A stretch of 64,000 bases of DNA from the NCBI GenBank assembly GCA_002914805.1, contig JXTB01000181.1, positions 76,744-140,743 of the forward strand, given 5' to 3'. Both the position numbers and the translations under genes were made by a program. Under the pieces are notes generated by a model, which worked only from the letters and a program-made list of their open reading frames with translations, was not told the origin of the DNA and made no database searches. Of the stretch, positions 1 through 10,749 are shown in pieces. The first letter of the stretch is position 1, and each line of letters starts with the position of its first letter. The DNA comes from Parasponia andersonii (Eukaryota; Streptophyta; Magnoliopsida; Rosales; Cannabaceae).

Positions 1-1009
1 TTGCGTCTACCATTTGGTCGATCTTTGGCATGGAGAAACTATCCTTCGAGCAAGCCTTGTTCAAGTTGGTGAAATCTATACAAGTTCGGTCGTCGTCGTT
101 CTTCTTCTTCACTACCACCAGGTTGGAGATCTAGCATGGGTATACGCATTCCATGATTAAGCCGTTCTCCAGTAGCATCTCTACCTCCTTGTTGATCACC
201 CTGTTTTTCCCTAGTGTGAACCTTCGGGGACTCTACCTGACCGAAGGGAAATTAGGATATATGTTCAACTGGTGATAGGCATGCGCGGGGTCAATCCCGG
301 GCATGTCGTCGTGGGACCAAGCAAAGACGTCTTGGTTCTGCCTCAGGAATCCCAACAGCTCGTTCTTTTCCTCTTTGGGCAACAAGGCCCCGATTAATAT
401 TACCTTCATCGGCTCCGCCTCTTTTAAAGGGACCACCACCAGCTCCTCAATCGTAGATTCTAGTCCGTCAGACTCCTCCTCGATCCATTTCATGTATGCT
501 GGCAGGCGGTCCTTTGATTGCTATTCGTCCCCCGTCGGGGCATTTGTACTCGCATCGGGTCCCTTCAGGGCTGTTGAAAAACATATCCTCGCGGAGGCAT
601 GGTCTCCTTTGATGTCTATCGTATAGGTACCATCCTTTGATAGACATCTTAAGACCTGGTGGAGGATGAAGGCGACTCCATGTATGGCGTGGATCCATCC
701 TCTCCCTATGATGACGTTGAAGAAGGACGGGTAGTTGATAACGACGAAGTCCACATCCAAGCATCTCTCCACTGCGCAGACCTTCAAGGTCACAATACCC
801 AAGTGGCTGACCTTGGCACTATCGAAAGCAAACAGCAGCTGACAGGTCGGCCTGAGCGTGTTTCGATTCAGTCCTATGTTCTCAAACATGCTGAGGAACA
901 AGATATCAACGCTGCTTCCACCGTTGATCAGGACCCTTCTGACCAGCGCAGAGTCGATCTGCAGCTTAATTACCAGGGGGTCGTCGTGAGGCAGGTGCAC
1001 CGTGGTCAA
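1..1009 (-). pseudogene. Tat-element protease and start of reverse transcriptase
   Basis: About 521-1009 reads as the aspartic protease of a Tat-type polyprotein. It opens with HLPHDDPLVIKLQI, followed by the flap and catalytic region (VLINGGSSVDILF) and the IIGRGWIHAI segment typical of these proteases. About 1-493 carries the pre-RT linker (FLRQNQDVFAWSHDDMPGIDP) that precedes the RT palm domain; the palm itself starts at the window edge. This is a fossil piece of the element ending at 3688. Confidence 0.8.
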
Positions 1010-1280
1010 ATTTTGCTAGGTGAAGATGATGGGGGCGGCAGAGGCGCCACTTTCACCCACCCTCAAATGGTTGACGGAATATCCCATCTTCCTCAGGCGC
1101 TTCACCCTCTCTTCGGTTTTTCTAAGGCACTTTTCCTTCTCCTCCTGACCCTGGGTCTGCTCGAGTCTGCCCAGATAGTCGGCACTATCCTCAGGGCCTG
1201 GCCTACTGACCCGGAGGCCTGGGTCTACTTGCCTTTTTCGGGCCTAGTGGCATCTTCCTGCGGCTGGATTCTGCCAGTCT

Positions 1281-2750
1281 TTACAACTGCTTCAAATTGC
1301 CGGCATGAATTGCCATCATAACCTGCGCGTAGAGGTTGCGACAGTTGATGGTGTCATGTCTGTGATCTTTGTGAAATTGGCAATACATGTTCCTATTTTT
1401 CATGTGCTCAGGAACGCCAGATTTGGGCGGGTCTTTGAAAATGCCCCTGTCCTTGTTTTGGAGGTAGATCACATCGATCGGCGTGTTGAGCTCGTACTTC
1501 AGCAGTGGGTCACAGGACACCTTCCTCCTCTTGCCGCCCTCTTGACTGCCTTGGGTGGGGGCTTCCTGTTTCGAAATCGGCCCTCGGTCTGGTGCGGGCC
1601 TCTTCACCCCTTGCAGGACCGGGGTTTGTGCCGGCACTATTATTATCGCGGCGGATGCCTTAGGTGTTTTCTAACGGCTTTCCAGCACCCTGAATACCCC
1701 TTCTAATTTGGCCTAGACGTCTGCCATATCGTACGGAAGGTTCAAGAGCAGGTGATCCGATAGCATCGATCCTGGCTGCAGGTCCCTAACGAACGAGCTC
1801 GTGGCTTGGATCGAATCGGCGTTGTGTACTAGGGACATCACCTTCAGGAAATGCGTCAGGTATTCTTTTGGAGACTCGTTGACGGTTTGTTCCAGCTAGT
1901 TAAGGTCTCGCATAGTTTTCTGCTGCCTCCGGGCACCCACGTACTGCTTCAAGAAAAGTTTGCAGAAATTTTCCAACCCGTTTATGGATTTCTCTGGGAG
2001 CTGTCTGAACCATAATAGGGCCGGTCCCGCCAGGGTTGTGGAGAAGACCTTGCAGGTTACAGCTTCATCCCTAGTTTCCAAGGCCGTCTTCTGCTAAAAA
2101 TGATATGTGTGATCGAGGGGGTCAGTTTTCCCCTCGAATGGCCTGAAGGTTAGAGTAGTGAAGTCTCTTGGCTTGGGCTCCATCTGGATCCAATCAGCGA
2201 AGGCCGTTCGGCCGATCCCTTGCACAATTTGCTCAGCCAGGCCATCGGGGGTCTGGCTGTGATGGGCCCAAGCCTCTTACTCAGCTCTGCCATCATTTCT
2301 TGCTTCCAGTTGGGAAGCACACCTTCAAGGCTTTCTTGGTGTCTTCTGGCTACCACCGCTCTGGTTCGGAATGGCCTTGTCTGGCTTTGATGCTCTCCCT
2401 GCATCCGTGATCAGGATGGGGCGGGCATTTCCCTCGCTGGTTGGCCCCCAGACTCTTGTTGGACTTCTGCATCGAAATCTTCCCTTCGCTTGCTCCTGCC
2501 TTTGCTTGCCAGCAGCCCCTTGAGGCAGACGTTATCCCTGCGCATCTCTGCGACTTTATCTTTTAAACCCATGATGGTCTCGTGGGCAATCTCTGCTTTC
2601 CGGCTTGCTTCTGCCAGTGCGGCAAGTAACTGGTCCAGCTTTTGCTCTAGTCCAGGCTACGCTCTCCAGGAGCTTCCTTCGGCGTCAGGTGGATTTTTGT
2701 CAGCGTCGGGACGTGTGCTTCTAGTTGTCATTCTTGAAGGTGCCATCTTC
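1281..2750 (-). pseudogene. Tat-element gag
   Basis: The minus strand carries the retrotransposon gag domain (1896-2081, with TTLAGPALLWFRQLPEKSI and FLKQYVGARR) and, downstream, the YCQFHKDHRHDTINCRNL zinc-binding motif (within 1281-1637) characteristic of Tat gag proteins. The amino-terminal part toward 2750 is low-complexity. Gag would form the virus-like particle. It lies directly between the primer site and the protease, as expected. It is a decayed copy. Confidence 0.78.
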
Positions 2751-2851
2751 CAATGTTATATGGCTTCTTGTTCGGGGAGAGTACGATCGTGAGACTCCGA
2801 CTCTTCCTCTCGCACTCAAAAAAAATGGTTTCCCACAGACGGCGCCAGACT

Positions 2852-3688
2852 GTTGGAGCAGTTTTCACCAGCTGTCCACGTGTCTCTAAACTGCCGATGT
2901 TGTATTCTCTAACTGTCCACGTGTTCTCGCTATCCCAAAGAGCTTCTGACTTCGGGCAAGATCAGAGAGGCAGGGGAGGCCACCTGCAAAGACTCTCCGA
3001 TGCTTAAGTCGGCTGGTTATCTTTGGCTCAGGGTAGCAAAGATTTAGTGTTTCTTTGTATATATGTATCTTTTCAAATATTTTTTTTGTATGTGTACGTG
3101 CCTCTCTTTTAGGGACACATGGCTCATATATATAGTCCTGAAATTGTGAACCTCCTGGTTCTCAATCTCAGGACCGAGTACCTTTTTTATCAAGACTTAC
3201 TCCAGAGGTCACGGGCCGAGATTACCGTGATCCCCCTTGCACTGCTGTAGCCTAGTTTCCGCCGTCTCCTATGGCTCAAGTCTGTCAGGGGAGAGATTTG
3301 GACAAATTGTCATTCTGTCAAGACGGTTTGTCCCCTGCGCACACCTACTCAAGATCGCATTAAATGCTTTGTCTGGGTCTGGAGCTGTGAGTTGCCTCCC
3401 ATTGTACTCTGGTGGAAGATCCTTGGGGCTTCCGACCCTCAGCTATCGAGGTAAGAATCGGACTGGGCCAAGTCCATCTAGGGTCTGGGATGGGCTTGGC
3501 CCTAACCTCGGACAGCCCAATGGCCTATACGGTACCACGTGCGACTCGCATGGCCTTTAACTAATCACTCTGGACACGTGTCGGATGGCGTGCCCCGTTT
3601 ATGACCCGTTCTGCCACTTAATCGTCCACGTGGTGTATGATTTGAGAACGGGTCTCACAATGAGGTTGAGAAATGCATCTCTTCAACA
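2852..3688 (-). repeat. LTR of the Tat element (5' LTR on the minus strand)
   Basis: An 837-bp segment begins TGTTGG and ends CTTCAACA, so it has the TG..CA ends with a short inverted terminal repeat (TGTTG/CAACA). The inner flank at 2842-2848 (ggcgcca) reads TGGCGCC on the minus strand, three bases from the LTR, and continues GTCTGTGGG. This is the primer-binding-site pattern of Tat elements. The segment holds a reading frame at 3237-3560, which I do not believe is a gene. Confidence 0.85.
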
Positions 3689-4325
3689 TTAATATGAGTA
3701 AGAACATTTCAAAATACTAAAGTTCTAGTAGATGCATCTGATTGATCTTGACCATCGTATTCATCTAATTGATCTCGATGGTTCATTAGCGAGGCCCAAT
3801 AGTAAAACATATGGAGGGGCCACACCTCATGGACTTTGCGAGACTAATTGAAGCCTCTCTTACTCTTCCTCCTCCCAGTAAGAATAGCCAACCACTTTTA
3901 TTCTAAGAGGGCATCAGTATTAAAAGAGAAATTAAGCCAAATATGCTCCCTAATACCCCTATTTCGGCCCATATATGTACAAGTTAAAAAACATTTGAAA
4001 AATGTGTGCAGACGAAGATATCTTTACTAATACCTAAGAGAAAATATGCCTCACTTTCAAAGGAGTGTATGTTATACTTCCCTATGAAACTCTTCCCGAA
4101 ATCTCTTGCTCTCTCTCTCTCTTTCTCCAATTGCCGTCACTGCTATCGTCTAAAGAATCACTGTGTCCCATTGTCCGAAGAGCAACTGAGGAAGACAAAA
4201 ACTCTCCCTTTCGTCTCCTTCTCTGAAAAGCTGAGAACTTGTCGTGTCGTAAACCGAGGAAGGCGAAAACCCATCTTGCCATAATTCATAAATCTCTATC
4301 ACTGTTGAGGATTACATTGAGGAAA
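3689..4325 (+). other. Flank between Tat LTR and MULE gene; 5' region of the MULE protease gene
   Basis: No host gene is seen. The part up to about 3950 is unassigned unique-looking DNA. From about 4100 there is a CT-rich stretch, then a short leader ending in the ATG at 4326, so this probably holds the promoter and 5' UTR of the MULE protease gene. The exact left end of the MULE was not found. Confidence 0.4.
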
Positions 4326-4419
4326 ATGAGTCCCCAAAAGAAGGTAAGCAAAATATGATTTTTAGGATTTTATTTTTTTTGAATTTAGGGCATTTACAGC
4401 AAAAGCCAATTTAGAAATT

Positions 4420-5095
4420 TTTGGTTGATATTTCGATTTAGTTAGATAATTTCTCGTTTATGCGATAATGATTTTTTAAAATTTTGTATGACGTAATTTT
4501 CGACTTCATTTCGATACCGTTTCAATGCATTTTTTATTTATTTCATTAAAATTTCGATCATATTTCGATGAATATGGCTAAAAATAGTACTGAAAAAATT
4601 GTGTGAAATTCAACGTGTTTTCGATGGTTTTTCGATTAACAGCGTCAAACTTTCGTTACATTTTCGATGACATTTTAAAATAGGTAAAATAAACTTTCGA
4701 CTGTGTTTCGATTGTATTTCGATGAATAATGTGAAATCTCGATACATTTTCGATGACATTTTTAAAAAAAAAAAAAGGCTGCTCTAAATTTTCGATATTA
4801 GTTCGACAGTTTTTCGATGACATTTCGATGCCCTTTTCTAGTAGCTAGCAATTAATCTTGTTTCGATAGTTTTCGATTAATTTCGGTTCCATTTCGATGT
4901 GCTCTATTTTTCGATGCTTTTCTATGGTTAATTTTGATCTCCAAGCTGTTTGAGATAGTTTCTGTAGGATAGTTTCTGTAGGATTTTTCGATGACAATAG
5001 AAATGTCATCGAAATCAAAATGATTGAAATTTTGATCACGTTTCGACCTATTTCAATGCGTTTCGACTATATTTCTACTCAATTTAGATGTTTTT
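4420..5095 (+). repeat. TTTCGAT(G)-rich array in intron 1 of the MULE protease gene
   Basis: About thirty copies of TTTCGAT, TTTCGATG or one-base variants are scattered at 10-40 bp intervals through the intron and its edges, all reading in the sense of the protease gene. Spacing is irregular, so this is a motif cluster rather than a clean tandem repeat. The same motif fills two other non-coding parts of the MULE. Confidence 0.7.
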
Positions 5096-5984
5096 GATAT
5101 ATGTTAAATTTGTGAAAATTTTTCCTAAATTGCTTTGTTTCTCTAATGCAGAACCAAAAGTCAAAGCTCCTTGTACCTTTTGATGGACACTTTCCTGGAA
5201 GAGTCACTATAAAAGGAACAACAGTGATATCGAAGATTAAGGAGAGATTTGAGAAGTATGATTTGTTATAGAGGGCAAAGCAATGTCGGTTTAAATAGTT
5301 TTTTATTGCTCCTCCAATACAAGCATCGGGAGTACTTATACACCAACTACTGTTGAGAAAGGTGAAATCCAAAAATTCAACGGAGTTGTAGTTTTTCATT
5401 GAGTAACTTAAGATTCAGGATTGATGAGTTTACCTTGATAATAGTGTTAAACTTTGGCAAAGATCTGGATGTTGTGAAGTACAAATCTATGTCTAGTAGC
5501 ATGAGGCTCAGGGAGATGTACCTAAATAATGAAGCTAATGTGAGATCTGGTGAATTAGAAGCTGTATTTCTAAATTGTGAGGAGAATGAGGACGTATGGA
5601 AGTTGGAATTATGCTACTTGGTAGATGGGCTCTTGATGGCATATGAGTCAAACACCAAGATTCTGATGGATATGCTCTCTTTTATGGAGAATAAGGAAGA
5701 TTTCTTTAATTATCCATAGGAAAGGCAATCTTATGAGAGAATGTTTGCTAGTTTGAACAAGGACATGATGCATCAGAGGGAAAACTACCTTCAAAATATG
5801 AAAAAGAATAAGAATGCGAAAGAAGCTCAATACATAATCTATAGGTTTAGCATTGCTTTACAATATTAGGATTACAAGGCTATCCCCAAGCTTACTTGGT
5901 GTATTTTCTGAAAACCTTGACATCAAATTCCCAAGGATACTGTTATGGACAAGCAATAAAACACCATCAATAAAGGATTGTATT

Positions 5985-7930
5985 TGTCACGACCCAAAAT
6001 CCGAGTCAGTGGCAGAAGGGGAATTTCACAAAGATAGGAAATTCCTTGATTTATTTTAAAAGTGTCAAAAGTTCTAGTTTTATAAAACGGTCCATTTAAA
6101 TAAAATAATTGGAATTTGATCCCATGAACCACTCCCACAGTCATATACACCATTAAACATAGATCGAATAATGATTTAAAAACGTAAAATCAAATGTAAA
6201 TCCAAGCATCATCATCATCCACAACGAAACTCAAATCTCATAATGATATACATAAGTTCTCAGACAAAATAGAAAGTAGTAATCTTGGTTCAATGCTAAT
6301 ACAGAACCCAAACAATCTAAACACCATGACGACAAGCTTCAAGCATTACCAAAATAACGAACTACAGTCAAGATGACCTCTTACTCCTCTTGATCACCAA
6401 GATCGCACTGGACACCACCTGAGGAAGGGAGGAAGGGGGTGAGCATAAAATGCACAGTAGGAAAAACAAATACCTCGATCGAAAACATTTTAGTGATGGA
6501 AAATTCCTGCAAAGTTAGTTTAGTCCAAAACATACATATATATATATTCTAAACCGGAAATCCATATATATATATATATATATATATATAAAGCAGTATA
6601 ATCAAAACCATTCAATTCATATGCACATGACAAAAATCAATCCATACCTATGAGCTCTCATCCTCTCATCCTCTCATCTATGGAAACCTAGGATGATGGT
6701 ACTAAGTATGCCTAACAGCCTATCTGACACCTAAGCCCATACCCGGATGGGACACCCGTGTGTCTCCTACAAAACTGGAGGGGCAACCGAATTGCCTACG
6801 TTTGCCAAATAGGGAGGTAATCAGAAGTAACAAAACCCTGCGCAGGTTTACGGACTCTACACTGACGGTGGGGCAAGCAGTGCCATACTGTAAATCCAAG
6901 ATACTAACATGATGCTTATGTATGATCCTATGACACGTGCAATACAAAACTGAAGTGTGAAAGTAATCATGCTCGGGTTTTTCAATAAAATCAACATACT
7001 AGGTTTTATAGGAAACAGGCAGCATAACGGCCCTATTTTGAATATGCCCAAAATAATATGCACTCAGAAAATTCCCAGAACAATACAATATATATACATC
7101 ATACAATCAATTCCCATCACAGATGTTCAAGAAAACCAAAAATCACATTTGTTCTCATATGTTGTAGAAAATAAGTTTTATTCGAAAACGATATAAAACA
7201 GAGGTAATTGAGTCCCTACCTCGCTCGAATAGTGATACCACGCTATTGAATCCTCAAGGTGTCGTTGACAATCGCCCGGAGGGTCGGAAACCAATTCCGA
7301 GCCCTCGATCGTCCTTTTGCGAAAAACTAACTTTTCAACGGAGCTTTAATTCCATAAACGGACCTCTTCACTAAATTCTTAGCACCTAAAATAGCTAGAT
7401 TAGACATATAACTTGTTCAATTCGGGTCTGAGCCCACACCGGGTCGGTGGCATGCAAAATGAGGCAAATCTCGACCGTCTGATCTCGATTTCCGTATCGG
7501 TCACAAAACATAGGCAATATATATATATATATCATACTTCTCCATTTTCCGAGTACAATCCAAAAATGACAAGAAAAACACAATCTAACCGCCAAATCAA
7601 AAGTTCAAACTTAAACTCAAAACATTCCAAAAATAGTAACTTTTGATTCGGGTATTATGGGGTTAAGATATATATACCTTGACAATCCTTGCGACGAGAC
7701 GAATCCAATGAGTCTAATTTAAGGTCGAACGGAGGTCAGAATCGTCGCCGGTTGCCAAAAATACGAAATGCCCACTTTGTCTTCTCCAGCAATGGCGACA
7801 GCTACGGTGGCACTGCAGCTGGCCGGTGCTAGCTTGTGGCGGGCTGGGGGAGCTTTGCCTACCGTCTGGTGGCCAGACGACGCCCGGGAGGCGAGCTACG
7901 GCAGTGGACCTCCTTTAGCCGAGGGAGACC

Positions 7931-7975
<45 letters not shown>

Positions 7976-8181
7976 CCACGTGAGTGGAAATATATAGGAC
8001 TGTGCAATTTTTCAAAAAATTGCACTATAGTCCCTGGTTCCCAAATCTCTATCAATCTTGTTCCCCAAAAATTACAATTCAATCCTTCTGTACAAAACTT
8101 TTGCAAATTAATCCCCCCAATATTATATCCAGAAAATTAGTAAAATGTCCAAATTATCCTCCCAAAATCCAGGTTTTTACA
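5985..8181 (+). mobile_element. Solo LTR, Tekay/Del-type Ty3/gypsy
   Basis: A 2197-bp segment starts TGTCACGACCC and ends GGTTTTTACA. It is flanked by perfect 5-bp target repeats, GTATT at 5980-5984 and 8182-8186. The TGTCACGACCC start and the order of internal blocks (CTCATCCTCTCATC, CCCTACCTCG, AACGGAGCTT, CCGTATCGGTCAC) resemble the LTRs of the Tekay element at 37514-46768, so it is the same broad lineage but a different family. No internal domains are present. Strand is given as the reading strand of TGTCAC; the transcriptional orientation of the parent is not certain. It carries a (TA)n run near 6564-6591 and a (GA)n run at 7934-7972. Confidence 0.88.
7934..7972. repeat. (GA)n microsatellite inside the solo LTR
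   Basis: An uninterrupted GA repeat of about 18 units follows a GC-rich patch of the LTR. Confidence 0.9.
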
Positions 8182-10090
8182 GTATTGATGTATTCAAGAT
8201 TAAGAAAGAAAGTTCGAAAAATTGGTTCTATTCTATATAATTAATTTTATAAATTCATAAGTTGATTGAACTTTATTTTGAACTATTTTCCAGCTTGTCA
8301 CAAAGGCATTATTGAATCCACAGGAGACTAAGAAAGAATTCTATGAACATATATATCATGATCCACACCATAGCCTCGGCAGTACTGGAGTTAAGGAAGA
8401 GGGAATTGATGTTGAGGATGAGGATGAGAACAAGAAAGAGACTGTCAAAGCAAAGTGAGTTGCAGAGGAGGCGGGTATCTTTGACAATCTCACAAATGAA
8501 GTAGAAGAGGAACCATTAGAATAATGCCTCACTTACATAAATTCTATCTTGAGTTAAAGGCTGACATCATTGAGTTGAAAGCAAACCAGACTGAACTGAA
8601 GGCGAACCAGGTGATTGTCAATGACAAACTTGATAGGTTATTGAAGATGATGAAGGATATCAAAGCACATCAACATCCAATTAGTTTTGATTCTAAGGCC
8701 ACCTAGTCGGATATCCTTCCTCAAGGGTATCAGCCAGGTGAAGATGTTGTCATATGAACTCCAACTAAGGAGCACATTCCTAAAGAGCAGCAAACTCTGG
8801 GAGTGAAAGAGGTACAACCAGCTAAGGTGGCTATAGTTAAGTTTGGCACGAAGAAATGAGTCGCCCAATGATCCAAGAGACTCATTGACTATACCGATCC
8901 ATTGAACAAGAAGTTCAAGATTAACGATCCATGCAAACTAAACCTATTCTGGAAAATTGAAAAAAAAAACAACTTGATACAATTAGGAGATGCCTTATGG
9001 GACTTAATGATAACCGAAAATCAATTCAGCTTCCCAATGGTGCTGCTACTACTAGATTCTTCTTCGACCTGTAAACCCATTGGAAGTGGCTTTCATATGA
9101 GGTAATTGAATTTATAATTAAATTTTTCTTTGTTCATTTTGAAATCCTTTTCTATATTCACGTAAAAGTTATTGTATTCCCTTTATTTACAGCATATTGA
9201 CGTGGCTTTTCAGTTGATATGAGAATATCTTTGGCTTTTTCCAAAGATTTATAGAAAGAAGGTCATTCTTATGGATACGGTCTATATTGTATGCATGAAT
9301 GGTCGGTGGGATGCATTTTGAAAAACCTCCAATAAGGCAAAGTTTAAGTAGGATGACCAGCTTATTGACCATGCTAAAGGAGATCTAGATAATTTTCAAT
9401 GTGGCTGAGAAGAGGTTGATGAAGTTTACTATCCCTTGAACATCAATTGAAATCATTAGGTTCTTGTGCAAATAGATCTTCATGCACATATGTTCATGGT
9501 ATATAACTCTAACCAAGTATTGTATGATGATGCTCGTGGTGAGGAAGCCATGTATCCAATGATGAAGATGTTGTCGTACTTTCTGCTCAATATGGAAGGA
9601 GTCACTGATTGCAATGTTTTTGATTTGACTACAACGACGAAACCTGGTGATTTTGATATTAGAAGGTTACCTCCCAATGTAGTGCCTCAAACAACAAAGA
9701 GGAAATTTAATACAATATAAGGATATTAATAAACATTTCTTCAATTAGTTATTTGACACTTGCTAGATTTATTTGCCTTTACAGTGGAGATTACGGTATT
9801 TTTATTATAAAGCACTTAGAATGTCTATTAGCCGACATTCCAATGTCCAACATTGTTGATAATGTTATGCAACATTCAAGAAATAAATTATGTGTAGATT
9901 TATTCTACCAGAATATAGAGTCATAGGTATATATTATTAATTTTTCTATAGTGGTTAGTTTTGCTCATTTTTATATATAACTTTATTTGGGACAAAGTAG
10001 CCGATGTATTATGTATGTATTATGTTACTGTGCATATTCAAGTTAAAATTGAAGTCAAAATGAATGAGATATAATTCAGCTTTTTAACTA

Positions 10091-10565
10091 GAGTCCAAAT
10101 TCGATGCAATTCGACACCGTTTTCGATAAACTTTTGATGCATTTCGACGACTTTTCGATTAATTTTTGATCCACATAACTTAAAAAGTATAGACATATAA
10201 AATAGTCGAATTCGATGTAATTCGACACTATGTTAGATGCAATTTCGATGCATTTTTGACAATTTTTGATTTACACAACTCAAAAGTGTAGACATATAAA
10301 ATAGTCGAATTCGATGTAATTCGTCACTTTTTTGATGTAATTTCGATGGATTTTCAAGAATTTTTTGACTCATGTAACTTAAAAGGTGTAGACGTATAAA
10401 ATAGTCGAATTTAATGTAATTCGATACTTTTTCGATGAAATTTTGATGAATTTTCGAGGATTTTTTGATCCATGCAACTTAAAAAGTGTAGACGAATAAA
10501 ATGGTCGAATTCAATGCAATTCATCACATTTTGATGCATTTTCGAGCATCTTTCGACTATTGCAA
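10091..10565 (+). repeat. ~100-bp tandem repeat, about 4.5 copies, between the two MULE genes
   Basis: The block GTCGAATTCGATGTAATTCG recurs at 10205, 10304, 10404 and 10504 with small changes, preceded by a variant at 10093. The period is therefore 99-100 bp, with the first interval about 112. Each unit also holds a GTGTAGACATATAAAATA segment and several TTTCGATG motifs. The array sits in the gap between the 3' ends of the protease and transposase genes. Confidence 0.88.
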
Positions 10566-10749
10566 TTTTTTCATAACATTATATCATTATAATAAAGTAA
10601 ATAATATTCCAAACTTATTCCAATTAAAATATTAAAATTATTCATTACTATGTAAAATCCTAAAATTAAAATGGTAAAATTAATAGTACAAAATTCTCAA
10701 GATACCTCATTTGTTATTTATGCTTGTGTTGATGCTTTATTTGAAGCTG

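Larger units (their letters stand above)
1..3688 (-). mobile_element. Ty3/gypsy LTR retrotransposon, Tat lineage (partial, runs off left edge)
   Basis: The element reads on the minus strand: LTR at 2852-3688, primer-binding site, gag, protease, then the start of reverse transcriptase at the window edge. The Tat assignment rests on the protease core with the PHDD(P/A)LVIKLQI-like opening and GGSSVDILF active site, the gag signature CKVFSTTLAGPALLWFRQLP and the pre-RT motif DVFAWSHDDMPGIDP. The copy is broken, with roughly ten or more interruptions of its reading frames. The other LTR lies outside the window, so age cannot be judged from LTR divergence. Confidence 0.88.
4326..9930 (+). pseudogene. 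DUF1985 / ULP1-like cysteine protease gene of the MULE (decayed)
   Basis: The first exon is 4326-4343 (MSPQKK, donor GTAAGC) and the second begins at 5152 after CTAATGCAG. Exon 2 reads KSKLLVPFDGHFPG, then a DUF1985 domain: SGVLIHQLLLRKV near 5325-5365, RFRIDEFTLI near 5410-5440, and VWKLELCYLVDGLL with ENKEDFFNYP to 5716. Next come a FSIALQY-like motif and FPRILLWTS up to the inserted LTR (5985-8181). The C48 peptidase part is at about 9450-9930: an HxVLVQIDL strand at 9453, MVYNSNQVL near 9490, and GDYGIFIIKHLECLL after an acceptor at about 9780. Stop codons interrupt it (for example TAG at 9456-9458 where the family has Trp after the catalytic His). The catalytic Asp (VYDS in the family) reads Asn and the catalytic Cys (GDCG) reads Tyr. 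An intact family member would cleave SUMO-like isopeptide bonds; this copy cannot. Confidence 0.72.

Noticed and set aside
659-1321. 220-residue plus-strand reading frame
   Set aside because: It lies antisense to the Tat protease and gag region, whose minus-strand frames carry clear family motifs; this frame has none.
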